From Roseiarcus sp963721905 (GTDB lineage: Bacteria > Pseudomonadota > Alphaproteobacteria > Rhizobiales > Beijerinckiaceae), in contig CAVRMF010000011.1 in NCBI GenBank assembly GCA_963721905.1, positions 248,001-312,000 of the forward strand: a stretch of 64,000 nt of DNA. The letters are read 5' to 3'. Both the position numbers and the translations under genes were made by a program. The notes beneath the pieces were generated by a model. That model ran no database searches and was not told the origin of the DNA. It worked only from the letters and a program-made list of their open reading frames with translations. Positions 1 through 8,399 of the stretch are shown one piece after another; positions within the stretch are counted from its first letter, which is position 1; each line of letters opens with the position of its first letter.

Positions 1-879
1 TGTCCGATTATCGAAGGCTCCGACGCTCGCACCGGATTCCGCAATGTCGACGAACGATGCAGTGTCGGCAACCGCGGACCCATCCGACATGCTGATCGCC
101 TCATCGAGGCGCCCGAAGCCGCGAAATCCGCCGAATTCGCGGCCGCGCTCGAACGCCGGCGCCGCCGAGAGCCTCATCCGAAACCGGATATTTTCACTGG
201 CCGATGGCCAGTCGACAGGAACATCGGAGAATGTCTCTCGCTCTTCGAACGCGCGCACGAGGTCGTCGCCATGCGTCAATCCCGTCCGCTCCCTCAATGC
301 GTCGAGCGTTTCGCCGGGAAGAGGGGCATTCGCGCCGAGCGCCGCGGTGAGGACAGGGTCCGCGACGCCGAAGCGGCCTTCCTTGTCGAGCGACCACAGA
401 AACCGCGACTTCATCCAAGGCTCGGTCGAAGGACTGGCCGTGTCGGCGCCAAGCGCTTCTCCGGCGCGCGCATCCGAGCCCGCGAGGTCGATCGGGCCCA
501 TCTCTTCGCGCCCTGCGCTCGCGGCCGGCGCCCAAATAACCAGATATGCGGCGCCATCGGGGGTGCCGACGCGGGCGCAGCGCAAATTGAGGCTCACCGG
601 CCGGCGCTCCGGAGAAAAACGCAGCCGCTCGAGACGCGGAGCCTCCCCAATCGGCAACGACGTTGCCAGATGACGCAACCGGCGGGCGGTCGGTCCCTCG
701 CTCGCGAGCAGCCGGTCTTGTAGGTCCGAACGATGTTTTGCGCCAAAGAGTTCGAGAGCGTTCTGCGTCGCATAGGCGATTCGCGCCTGCGCATCGATGA
801 TCAGGAGCCGCGTGCCGTTTTGGCCGCGCGGCGCGAGCTCGGAGGCGTCGAAAACGGCGTTCGCCGCATCGGGCGTCAT
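1..879 (-). CDS. PAS-domain sensor histidine kinase, N-terminal part (runs off left edge)
   Basis: An open frame of 293 codons runs from an ATG at 879 to the window edge without a stop. The first ~110 residues look like a PAS domain (RLLIIDAQARIAYATQNALE, then an ELFG-type turn). A second PAS-like start follows (RFLWSLDKEGRFGV). This arrangement resembles the long sensory N-termini of alphaproteobacterial cell-cycle kinases of the PdhS/DivJ/PleC group, which act at the inner membrane or pole. The HisKA and ATPase domains, if present, lie outside the window, so the kinase assignment is inference. No membrane segment is seen here. The frame stays open upstream of 879, so a GTG or other earlier start is possible. 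Confidence 0.55.
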   Translation of the reverse strand, partial: MTPDAANAVFDASELAPRGQNGTRLLIIDAQARIAYATQNALELFGAKHRSDLQDRLLASEGPTARRLRHLATSLPIGEAPRLERLRFSPERRPVSLNLRCARVGTPDGAAYLVIWAPAASAGREEMGPIDLAGSDARAGEALGADTASPSTEPWMKSRFLWSLDKEGRFGVADPVLTAALGANAPLPGETLDALRERTGLTHGDDLVRAFEERETFSDVPVDWPSASENIRFRMRLSAAPAFERGREFGGFRGFGRLDEAISMSDGSAVADTASFVDIAESGASVGAFDNRT

Positions 880-1084
880 GGCCGCGCAGGCTTCTGAGGG
901 TCTTGGCGGCGAAAGGGTCACGGGGCGGCTCGCAATGGAAACGTGTCGCGCAGTCGGCGCGGTGACGCGGGCGCCGACGCAGCAGACGATTAGCGAAGGT
1001 TTAACCCTGTTGGCCGGATTCCACCACGCCGTCGCCGGGAGGGATTCGGGGCAGGGTTAAAATTGCTGGTGCGGCGCAAAATCA

Positions 1085-1115
1085 TGTTGCACTGCAACAA
1101 AAGGCGCCGTATAAT
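1085..1115 (+). promoter_or_regulatory. Phasin promoter with palindromic operator
   Basis: TTGCAC (1087-1092) and TATAAT (1110-1115) are separated by exactly 17 bp, a near-consensus sigma70-type promoter firing toward the phasin gene at 1172. A perfect 15-bp palindrome, TGTTGCACTGCAACA (1085-1099), overlaps the -35 box. The polyhydroxyalkanoate repressor PhaR/PhbF binds CTGC/TTGC-type inverted repeats at phasin promoters in related bacteria, so this is a plausible PhaR operator. The palindrome and promoter are seen; the regulator is inferred. Confidence 0.7.
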
Positions 1116-1171
1116 GCGGCACACGATGGGTGAGTCCATTTGCCGCCAGATCATGTGAAAGGGATGAAAAA

Positions 1172-1537
1172 GTGTCCAATTCTCCGTTTGAGATCCCCAA
1201 TGAGTTGCGTGATTTCGCCGAGCGTAGCGTCGAGCAGGCGCGCAAGGCGTTCGAAGGTTTTCTCGCGGTTGCGCAGCGCACGGCGGGGGTCGCCGGCGAG
1301 GCGGTCAATTCGGGCGAGGGCGGCGCCAAATCTGTGAGCGCTCACGTCCTTGCCTATACCGAGCAGAACGTGAACGCAGCGTTCGAACTCGCCCATAAGC
1401 TCGTCAGGGCGAAGGATCCGCAAGAGGCCTTCGCGCTCCAGAGCGAATACATGAAGACTCAGCTTGTCGCGTTGCAGACGCAGGCTAAGGAGCTTGGCGC
1501 CCTTTTCCAGAAGAGCATGACTCCCGGTTCGCGCTGA
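1172..1537 (+). CDS. Phasin family protein (granule-associated)
   Basis: A ~121-residue alanine-, glutamate- and glutamine-rich helical protein. The segments FAERSVEQARKAFEGFLAVA and LQSEYMKTQLVALQTQAKEL are typical of phasin_2-family proteins, which coat polyhydroxybutyrate granules in the cytoplasm. I place the start at a GTG at 1172 (GTG-SNSPFEIPNE) because a GAAAGGGA Shine-Dalgarno stretch ends 8 bases upstream and the phasin match begins there. The in-frame ATG at 1130 would add a basic, unconserved stretch that overlaps the probable transcript start. It follows a strong promoter and precedes a second phasin by 46 bp, probably in one transcript. Confidence 0.85.
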   Translation: MSNSPFEIPNELRDFAERSVEQARKAFEGFLAVAQRTAGVAGEAVNSGEGGAKSVSAHVLAYTEQNVNAAFELAHKLVRAKDPQEAFALQSEYMKTQLVALQTQAKELGALFQKSMTPGSR

Positions 1538-1583
1538 CATCCGACGCCTGTCCACCGTCCATTCCAGGAAGAAAGGAAAAGCC

Positions 1584-2099
1584 ATGGCCGCCTCACCGAA
1601 GAAAAATCTCGCCCCGCAGACCGCCCCCGCAGCCGCCGCGGAGCCCTTGTCCGACGTCCTGACGCCAAGCGTCCCCGAAGCGGCAGTTGAAGTCGTCGAG
1701 CCGGTCGCCGGCATGCAGGAGAGCGTTCGCGCCGCGCTCGAAAAAGGCGTGGCCGAATCGCGAGCAGCCTTCGTCAAGGCGAAGGTCTCGGCCGACGAGG
1801 CCGCCAATGCTTTCGAACAGAGCTTCAGCGCGGCGAAGGACGGCGTGATCGCCATCAACGCAAAGGCTCTGGAGGCCCTGCGCGCCAACACGGAAGCCAA
1901 TTTCGAGTTCATGAAGGCGTCTTTCGCCGTCAAATCGCTCGCCGATCTGGTCGCCCTGCAGAGCGAGTTCACCCGCAAGCAGGTCGACGCGATGACCGGG
2001 CAGGCCAAGGACATCGGCGCCCTCACGCAAAAGACGATGGCGGACGCCATCGAGCCTCTCAAGGACCAGATGGCCAAGTCCTTCAAGATCGCCGTCTGA
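1584..2099 (+). CDS. Phasin family protein with extended N-terminus
   Basis: 171 residues. The first ~45 are an Ala/Pro-rich low-complexity region (PQTAPAAAAEPLS). The rest is an all-helical phasin domain (AFEQSFSAAKDGVIAINAKA, then LQSEFTRKQVDAMTGQAKDI). The domain matches the upstream phasin in its LQSE-F/Y-x-[RK]-x-Q segment, so the two look like diverged tandem paralogues. A good ribosome site (AGGAAGAAAGGAAA) precedes the ATG. Phasins coat carbon-storage granules, control their size and can activate depolymerase. A GC-rich hairpin follows the stop, closing a two-gene phasin operon. Confidence 0.88.
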   Translation: MAASPKKNLAPQTAPAAAAEPLSDVLTPSVPEAAVEVVEPVAGMQESVRAALEKGVAESRAAFVKAKVSADEAANAFEQSFSAAKDGVIAINAKALEALRANTEANFEFMKASFAVKSLADLVALQSEFTRKQVDAMTGQAKDIGALTQKTMADAIEPLKDQMAKSFKIAV

Positions 2100-2142
2100 C
2101 GCCGCATCGAGCGGCGCGGTTCCTCCCACGCGCCGCTCCTTA

Positions 2143-2171
2143 GCGCCGCCCGCTCATTTTGCGGGCGGCGC
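2143..2171 (+). terminator. Hairpin after the phasin operon
   Basis: GCGCCGCCCGC, a 7-nt loop (TCATTTT) and GCGGGCGGCGC form an 11-bp perfect GC stem about 45 bp past the second phasin stop. The following CCCTTCGTTCC is only weakly T-rich, so it may be an imperfect intrinsic terminator. Confidence 0.6.
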
Positions 2172-2206
2172 GCCCTTCGTTCCATCCGCAGCGAGCCGAT
2201 GGCTAG

Positions 2207-3843
2207 CCCGCATATCTCAAATTAGGGGCGCATCGGGCCGCCGAATCAGGCAAAAGTTGTTTTGTGAGAATGACTTGAGCCGGTTCGGAGGAGTGGCCCG
2301 ATGCAGACGGAGTGTAGCGCAGAACCGAGCGCGTTTGGACGGGTCGAAGGGCGGCCTGTGATGGCAGCGTTCGACGGCGGCGCGCTGACCTCCGACGCCG
2401 GCGGTCTACTGCTGGGCGCAGCCGACCGAAGGCTCAATCTGGTTCGACGGCTTGCGGGATGTTTCCGCGACGCCAGAGACCCGAGGTTCATTGAGCATTC
2501 CGTCGCCACGCTCATCGGGCAGCGCGTGTACGGCATCGCGCTCGGCTATGAGGACCTGAACGACCATGACGAGCTTCGCCACGATCCTTTGATGGCGGTG
2601 CTGGCGGGCAAGCTTGAGGCCAGGCGCGAGGATTGCGCGCCGGTGGCCGGCAAGTCGACGCTGAACCGGCTGGAACTGTCGCGCGAGATCGCCACCCGCT
2701 ACAAGAAGATCAGCCACGACCCGGCGGCGATCGAGGCCCTGTTCGTCGACCTGTTCCTCGAGGCGCACGATCGGGCGCCCAGAGAGATCATCCTCGACCT
2801 CGACGCGACCGACGACCCGCTGTACGGCCATCAGGAGGGCCGGTTCTTCCACGGCTATTACGACGGCTACTGCTATCTGCCGCTGTATGTGTTCTGCGGC
2901 CGCCATCTCCTGGCGGCCAAGCTCAGGCCCTCGAACATCGACGCCAGCGCCGGATCGGTCGAGGAGGCGGCGCGGATCGTCAGGCAAATTCGGGCGCGCT
3001 GGCCGAAGACGCGCATCCTGTTGCGCGCCGACTCGGGCTTCGCCCGCGAGGCGCTGATGGCCTGGTGCGAACAGAACCGGGTCGACTTCGTGTTCGGCCT
3101 GGCGCGCAACCCCCGGCTCGTCGAGGAGATCGCCGCCGAACTCGCGCAGGCCGAGGCGGAAGCCGCCGCGACCGGCAAACCCGCCCGCCGCTTCAAGGAC
3201 TTCCGCTATGCGACGCTCGACAGCTGGTCGCGCCGGCGCCGGGTGATCGGCAAGGCGGAATGGACAAAGGGCGAGGTCAATCCGCGCTTCATCGTCACCT
3301 CGCTCAAGCAGGGCGAGATCAACGGCCGCTTCCTCTACGAGACGGTCTACTGCGCCCGCGGCGACATGGAGAACCGGATCAAGGAGTGCCAGGGCGACCT
3401 GTTCGCCGACCGCACCTCGACCGCCACCATGCGCGCCAACCAGCTCAGGCTCTGGCTGGCCTCGTTCGCCTATGTTCTGATCTGCGCGCTCAGGCGCGTC
3501 GGCCTCGCACACACCCAGTTCGCCGAGGCAACCTGCGGCACGATCAGGCTCAAGCTCCTCAAGCTCGCAGGCCTCGTCCGCATCAGCGCGCGCCGCATCA
3601 AATTCGCGCTCGCCTCGGCTTGTCCTTACGCCGACGAATGGCGCCTCGCCGCCGTCCGCCTCGCCTGAGGCGTCGCCGCGACGCCGACAAATCGCGGCAA
3701 TCCACCCCTCGGCCCACAGGAGAACCGAAACACCCCGATCCAACTGCGCAAACGGCGCAAAGCGTGCGCTCGTCGGTCACACAGACGCTGCGCACATCCC
3801 CGTCAGCCAGTCTGCAATGCGCCCGCAGTCTGAGAAATGCGGG
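2207..3843 (+). mobile_element. IS1380-family insertion sequence
   Basis: About 1.64 kb, a normal length for IS1380 elements, holding one transposase gene. The ends are inverted repeats CCCGCATATCTCA (2207-2219) and TGAGAAATGCGGG (3831-3843) with one mismatch. Both are flanked by CTAG (2203-2206 and 3844-3847), which fits a 4-bp target duplication. Because CTAG is its own reverse complement, it could instead be part of the inverted repeat. The element lies between the phasin terminator and the tRNA-His gene and interrupts no recognisable gene. Confidence 0.85.
2301..3668 (+). CDS. IS1380-family transposase
   Basis: 455 residues, full length for the family. The N-terminus carries the characteristic ALTSDAGGLLLGAADRRLNL and later DPRFIEHSVATLIGQRVYGI segments. 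The DDE catalytic core is visible as LDLDATDDPLYGHQEGRFF (first Asp), LLRADSGFARE (second Asp) and a later ENRIKECQGDLFADRTS (Glu). The reading frame is intact, so the element may still be active. A ribosome site (CGGAGGAG) precedes the ATG by 6 bp. A long open frame on the opposite strand is only a GC-rich shadow. Confidence 0.93.
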   Translation: MQTECSAEPSAFGRVEGRPVMAAFDGGALTSDAGGLLLGAADRRLNLVRRLAGCFRDARDPRFIEHSVATLIGQRVYGIALGYEDLNDHDELRHDPLMAVLAGKLEARREDCAPVAGKSTLNRLELSREIATRYKKISHDPAAIEALFVDLFLEAHDRAPREIILDLDATDDPLYGHQEGRFFHGYYDGYCYLPLYVFCGRHLLAAKLRPSNIDASAGSVEEAARIVRQIRARWPKTRILLRADSGFAREALMAWCEQNRVDFVFGLARNPRLVEEIAAELAQAEAEAAATGKPARRFKDFRYATLDSWSRRRRVIGKAEWTKGEVNPRFIVTSLKQGEINGRFLYETVYCARGDMENRIKECQGDLFADRTSTATMRANQLRLWLASFAYVLICALRRVGLAHTQFAEATCGTIRLKLLKLAGLVRISARRIKFALASACPYADEWRLAAVRLA

Positions 3844-3897
3844 CTAGGCCTTGTCACGCCTCGCCTTTGACACTAGTTTCCCGGCCGATCTCGTCAG

Positions 3898-3974
3898 GCC
3901 GCCATAGCTCAGTTGGTTAGAGCGCTAGATTGTGGATCTAGAGGTCCCCCGTTCGAGCCGGGGTGGCGGTACCA
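3898..3974 (+). tRNA. tRNA-His (GTG anticodon), CCA encoded
   Basis: A 77-nt cloverleaf. The acceptor GCCGCCA pairs with TGGCGGT, the D arm is AGCTCAGTTGGTTAGAGC, the anticodon stem is CTAGA/TCTAG around TTGTGGA (anticodon GTG), and the T arm is CCCCG-TTCGAGC-CGGGG. The CCA tail is encoded at 3972-3974. Its 3' part, from the anticodon stem to CCA, is the left attachment site of the integrated element and is repeated at 17288-17335. Integration therefore keeps this copy functional. Confidence 0.97.
3927..3974 (+). repeat. attL: tRNA-His 3' half, 48-bp direct repeat
   Basis: Identical over 48 bp to 17288-17335. It starts in the anticodon stem (AGATTGTGG) and ends at the CCA. The flanks differ immediately on both sides (T versus A before, A versus C after), which defines the attachment core. 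Confidence 0.95.
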
Positions 3975-4624
3975 ATTATTTCAATATGTTATGTTCCCAG
4001 CTGTGGGTCGCTTTAGGTTCGGGGCGCTCCCCGGGCGCTCCCGGCGATAAGATCGGGAGGCAATCGGCGCGCAGGCTAACGCGACAATTAGTCACGCTGC
4101 TTGCAACAAACGGCCAAACGCTCACAGGCTGCCGACGTGACATCGGTGAGGAAGGGGAGCCAGGGGGCGGCACGGGGCGGAGCGCGCTGGCGCTTGGCTC
4201 GTTGAATTATTTCGCCTTTGTGGCGGAAGTGCCAGCCGCAACTCATGCCGCGGCACCGATAATCTCTAATCCGACCAATGATTTGCGGCCGACCGCGGTC
4301 GGCGCTTTTATCTTGCCGTCCGTGGTCGGCACCTCTGCGACCGGCTGCGCTCAATTCCGAACCTGCGATATGCCCTTCGAGCGTGCGACGGAGTGCGAGG
4401 CCAATCGTGGCGATCCGGCTTCGCTTGCCAAGCGCCACAAAGAGGCCGTCGGAATACTGCGCAAGCGCCGAAAGATCGACGGCCCGGCGGACGGCCGGGG
4501 AACGGGCAGGGGATGGCGGCCGATCGCGCCGCGCTAACTCGGGGTTCGGACGTGGCCGCCTCCGCGGGAAAATTTTTCTCAGACCCGCCTCGGAAACCGC
4601 GTGCGAATTTTGAAAATTAACGGC
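3975..4624. other. Left border of the element, no convincing gene
   Basis: This 650-bp stretch has only short open frames on both strands, none with a recognisable domain, a good ribosome site or conserved-looking composition. It holds a pair of GGGCGCTCCC direct repeats close to attL and otherwise mixed-composition sequence. It may contain recombination sites and decayed DNA. Confidence 0.5.
4021..4044. repeat. Candidate integrase arm-type repeats, left border
   Basis: Two direct copies of GGGCGCTCCC (4022-4031, 4033-4042) lie ~50 bp inside attL. The same motif pair recurs just inside attR at 17153-17175, beside the integrase start. Tyrosine integrases often have such arm sites at both prophage ends. 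The function is inferred from position and symmetry. Confidence 0.5.
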
Positions 4625-5458
4625 CTAATACTGTGGCACGCGGTGCGTGCGGCAATCGAAACGCCCCTTGATCGACGCATCGTAAAATCGTCCCATCGAC
4701 TCCGCCGCCATCAAACTCGACACCGTGGCGGGGTCAATTTCGCAATAGTGATACCAAGTCCCGTTGAGGTCGATCAGCATGTACGAATTCGCGGCGTCGT
4801 AGCAGACGCGCTCAATAAAGCTGCTACGTGTGATCGCGTCGCACTTGAACTGCGCAAGGCTCACCGGGCCGCGATATTTGACCGTCACGACTTCCGGTTC
4901 AGTTTTGGCGTCCGGTTTCGGCGCGTTAGACTCGGCGAGCGCCGAGGACGCTGCCGGATTCGGACCCGTCGTGGCAGGATGCGCAGCGGGAGGCTCCGTC
5001 CCGCCTGCCGGCTTCTCGGCCGGCCCTGCGCTGAATCCTTCCGGTAATTTAGTCGTCCAACCTGGCGGGATACGCGGCTTGGGTTTTGCTCCGGGCGGTT
5101 CGGTCGTCCATCCGGGGGGACCCGCAGCAGGCGGTTCCCTCGTAAATCCGGGAATTAAATCGTCGTATTCGCCGCCTTTATTGTCCAAATTCCAGTCAGC
5201 AACAAATTCCTTTGCGAGTTTTTCAATTGTTTGGGATACGTGTTGTTCATGGTCTGAGCGTTGGCTGCTAATAATTGCTTCTTTTTCCCATAAGTTAACC
5301 TCCGCCGCCACGCTTCGATTGGAAAAGTCAAGCGTGACGATTTGAATATTATATGCCAAAACATCAATATTAGAGACACAGTAATCAACTTGGCTAGAAT
5401 ATAGCGTATTGACATTTGTATAAAAGACAACAGAGTCAAGCTTGGTGGTCAATTTGAA

Positions 5459-6953
5459 TCTATAAATTAAGTAATTGCTCAGGTCCCCGTTTGCGTTTTC
5501 AAGCTGCGCAAGGGAGGGGGCGGCCTTCGAGGGTGAGGCGGATGGCGTCGATGGCTCGGATTGATCTTCGCCGTGCGGTCTCGACGACGGATCGGATATC
5601 GGCGTAGAGCGCGGCGCCCATTGGCTGCGAAAGCCGTTGGTGATTTTGCGGTAGACCGCGCAGGGGCGCAGGGCGCGCTCCGAGCCGTTGTTGGTCGTGG
5701 TGAGGTCGCGGTTGGTCATGAAGACGAACAGATGGCGGCGGACCTTCTTGATGATTTTCTGAAGCTTGCCGCCGGCTTTGTGGGTCGGGATTAGGCTCAT
5801 TAGGCGGTCGAGGCGTCGGTTCAGATCGGTCTCGTAGATTTTGAGCGTGCTGTCGGCCAGAGCGTCGCGTCGGCGCCCAATGGCGCAGGCGCGTTTGAGC
5901 AGGCCCTTCATGCCCGGGGCGAACACCAAGTCACCGGTGTCGATGGCGTATTGGACGTCGCGGATGAGATGCGCAAGACAGACCTGATGCTCGCGCTTGG
6001 CCCAACCCATCTGGCCGCCGTAGCGGTCCGATGTCCAGAAATCGGGACGCCATCCGCCCAGGAAACCCTCGACGACCGCCTTGGAGCGATGGTTGTCGGC
6101 GACAAAGACGGCGCTGTCGCGATGATGGAACACCCAGAGCCACCAGTTCGCCTTGCCGACCCTCATGCCGGTTTCATCCGAGGCCAGCGCCGTGCCGGCC
6201 ATCAGCCGCGCCTTGATCAGGCTGGTCTGCGCCGCGAAGGGCTTCCGGCTGGCGGAAAGAATGTTGACCAGCGCGCCCTCGCTGATCTCCAGACCGAACA
6301 AGTCGCGCAGCACATGGCTCAATCGCGCCAGCGGAATCCCCTGAACGGAGCGCAGATAAACCACAAAGGCGCGCAGGTTCGGCCCGAACGGCGACCCCGG
6401 CTCCAATCCCTCCGGCGGCTCGGCCTTGAAGCGCCTGGTGCAGCATGGGCAGACGCCGCCATATAAAGAAACCCGCGTCACGTCGGGCTGGATCTCGGGG
6501 ATTTCGACCCGATCATAACTCTCGCATAGGCTTTGCGCGACGTCGGACACATCCGTCCCGCAGCCTTGGCAGCGGCAGGCCAAGACTTCGCGCCTGGACG
6601 TCGGGTTCGGATCAAGCGGACGATGCGCCCCGGCGTGCGGCTTGGCCTTGTCCTTGGGCGCCGAAGATTCCGACGGCTTCTGACCCTTCGACGGCGGAAC
6701 GCTGGAATTATCAGGCGTCTTGGGCGGCAGGCCCAGCTTCGCCTCAAGCTCGGCGACCCGAGCCGTCAGAGACGCGACCTGCGCCATCAATGCGGCGATC
6801 AACGCGTCCTTCTGCGCGTGCGAGAGGCTCGAAAGGTCGGGGTCCGCGGACATGAACCCAACGATTTGAATTCGTCCCAGCCACGCCAGTCGCTAGACCT
6901 CCCATAAGTCAATTCGCCGCACCCATCACGCGGAAATGGGGTGAGCAATTACG
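5459..6953 (-). mobile_element. IS66-family (ISBst12-like) insertion sequence
   Basis: Inverted repeats GTAATTGCTCA (5471-5481) and TGAGCAATTAC (6942-6952) surround a single tnpC-type gene. There is no tnpA or tnpB, as in the ISBst12 subgroup. An 8-bp duplication AATTTGAA flanks it (5451-5458 and 6954-6961), the usual IS66 target-duplication length. Relative to the inverted repeats, 12 extra bases sit inside the duplication on one side and 1 on the other, so the exact ends are uncertain. It lies in the KTSC gene. Confidence 0.8.
5499..6853 (-). pseudogene. IS66-family transposase TnpC, frameshifted near the C-terminus
   Basis: Starts MSADPDLSSLSHAQKDALIA with a coiled-coil leader, then a CxxC-type zinc finger (ACRCQGCG, CPCC). 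The DDE residues lie in TALASDETGMRVG, FWTSDRYGG and TNNGSERALRP. After ITNGFRSQW the frame is lost. With one more G in the run at 5617-5619 (plus-strand CCC), the typical ending GAALYADIRSVVETARRRSI, then AIDAIRLTLEGRPLPCAA-stop, is restored, giving 451 residues. Without it, translation runs on into the C-terminal half of the disrupted KTSC gene as a 742-residue chimera that is unlikely to be a real protein. It could be a true mutation or a one-base consensus error. Confidence 0.85.
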
Positions 6954-7452
6954 AATTTGAAGCTTGCTGAACTAAAAGGATATTTAATTGTCCTGTTGAT
7001 CAGTCCTTCGCTGACGTTGCATGTTAGTGAGTCTTTATCCAATTTCTCAATCAAAATCGTTACTGAGTTAGCGCCGCGCAAGACATCGCCCTTCGTTTGC
7101 GCGAGACAAGGCCTGACCATGAGCGCCAACGAAAGCACCAATAATGAGAACTTGAAAATTCTGCTCATGTGTTGCGCCTGATGAGAATTGGTGGATCGAG
7201 TTTGGCGAATTGTCCTATATTCCACTCCTAAAAGCGCAACCAATGCCTACGACAGGAAGCAATACAAAGAACGCCCAAATTTACTCGCATTTCACCCCTC
7301 CGATATGATGCGGGCGCGCCAGCCTCAGATTTCGTAAAGACCGAACCGATGCGCCGAGTGGGACAACCCCCGCGATGGCCGCTGGCGGTGACTGATCAAC
7401 TTTGAGAAGTCGCCGATATGGTTGGCATACTTGAGGCGTGGGAGACTGCAAA

Positions 7453-8235
7453 CTAAACCTTACTGAGATCAATTTTGATGCCCTGGCTATGCATTTCCTG
7501 CGCAAGTGTTAATTTTGCCTCAGTTACGCTTTCTTTCCAAGGAATATATATGAGTCCTTGAATGTCTGACGGCTTCTCCATCTTTAGGTCGCTCTTCATT
7601 AATATTGCAACCTTTGGTCGGCCTAATACGGCTAGCATCATACCTAATTCCAGCACCACATTTTGCCTTGCCCTGAACAACTTTTTTTCTTCACGCCCCT
7701 TTTCATTCCCCTCATCGTCAGGCGTGGCGAGTACAACGGCAAAAACGGCATCTTTCCGAACACTTTCAAGCTTTTCAATTATAGTCTGCCCCCCAGATGG
7801 CAACTGAGCCAAGATTAACGGGTCTAATTGCCACCTCCTGAGCATTGCTTCTAGTTCTGTACGCGCTGGGCCGTCGTGGCCATACACAACAAAGACCTTT
7901 CTCGACGCATCCAACTTTTGGGCCTGGAACGCTGTGTGTGCTGCGCCGTCATCCAACCCAAGCGCTTCACGGGCAGGCTTCGGATTCTTGCCTTGAATAT
8001 CAATCCTGCCAGTGTCGTACGCATTTACGATGGCATTGCAATCCAGCTTAAGTCGCCAGCCGGTATCATTTCCGTTCCTCGCTTCCTCGGTTATGGATAA
8101 TCCGGCTCTCGCCAAGCGCTCTTTAATTGCCTCGATGCTCATTTTCCGATTCGGCCGCAAATGAACCTCAGATTCATTATCGGCCCACGGAGGGGCTTCA
8201 ATGTCAAGAACGCCTGCCATATCAAACTGGCCCAC
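7453..8235 (-). CDS. TIR-domain protein (CAP12/Pycsar-effector type, PF10137-like) with an N-terminal accessory domain
   Basis: 260 residues. The C-terminal half (~110-245) is a TIR-like nucleotide-binding domain: KVFVVYGHDGPARTELEAML, LPSGGQTIIEKLE, then FRARQNVVLELGMMLAVLGR. Glu196 in the RQNVVLELG motif is the likely catalytic residue. Family members hydrolyse NAD+ as abortive-infection effectors, sometimes triggered by cyclic nucleotides. Residues ~30-90 (GWRLKLDCNAIVNAYDTGRI then DIQGKN) resemble the nucleic-acid-binding TBP-like fold of RNase HIII N-termini; that is a guess by pattern. The gene stands alone, is AT-rich against its surroundings and has no cyclase beside it. Alternative starts exist at 8220 and 8142. 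An antiphage role is inference. Confidence 0.8.
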   Translation of the reverse strand: MGQFDMAGVLDIEAPPWADNESEVHLRPNRKMSIEAIKERLARAGLSITEEARNGNDTGWRLKLDCNAIVNAYDTGRIDIQGKNPKPAREALGLDDGAAHTAFQAQKLDASRKVFVVYGHDGPARTELEAMLRRWQLDPLILAQLPSGGQTIIEKLESVRKDAVFAVVLATPDDEGNEKGREEKKLFRARQNVVLELGMMLAVLGRPKVAILMKSDLKMEKPSDIQGLIYIPWKESVTEAKLTLAQEMHSQGIKIDLSKV

Positions 8236-8399
8236 TACCCCAACCTGCGACGGGCCGTAATCTGTGGGTCGGCAACGGTCAGATCAGTGCAGGCGGCGCT
8301 TGTAGGCGCGCAGAAAGGCGCATCCAAAGCGGCAGAGGCAATATTCGCGGACTGGCCAGCCAAGGGGCTCATCGCGCCGCCGACTTGATGCCGGGCCGC

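Larger units (their letters stand above)
4625..7168 (-). pseudogene. Secreted KTSC-domain protein gene, interrupted by an IS66-family element
   Basis: The gene is in two pieces. The N-terminal piece (7168-6954) starts MSRIFKFSLLVLSLALMV with a signal peptide ending ...CLAQ. The C-terminal piece (5458-4625) has beta-rich sequence (VVFYTNVNTLYSSQVDYCV), a Pro-rich linker with repeated PPGWTTE/K units, and a KTSC-like domain (SSFIERVCYDAANSYMLIDL, then YHYCEIDP and SMGRFYDASIKG). Removing the insertion plus one copy of the 8-bp duplication AATTTGAA restores one frame of 346 codons that reads straight through. The product would be periplasmic or exported, of unknown function. As it stands, the C-terminal piece reads as a false fusion to the frameshifted transposase. 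Confidence 0.8.

Noticed and set aside
2406..3743. 445-residue minus-strand frame opposite the IS1380 transposase
   Set aside because: Shadow of a transposase with all family motifs on the other strand.
3932..4537. 201-residue plus-strand open frame starting inside the tRNA
   Set aside because: It begins in the tRNA-His gene, has no domain or ribosome site, and its composition follows GC-rich shadow patterns.
4625..6853. One 742-residue transposase-plus-KTSC fusion protein
   Set aside because: The C-terminal part is the second half of a disrupted gene, joined only because tnpC lost one base; the IS66 ending is intact in the other frame and the KTSC gene is restored by removing the insert.
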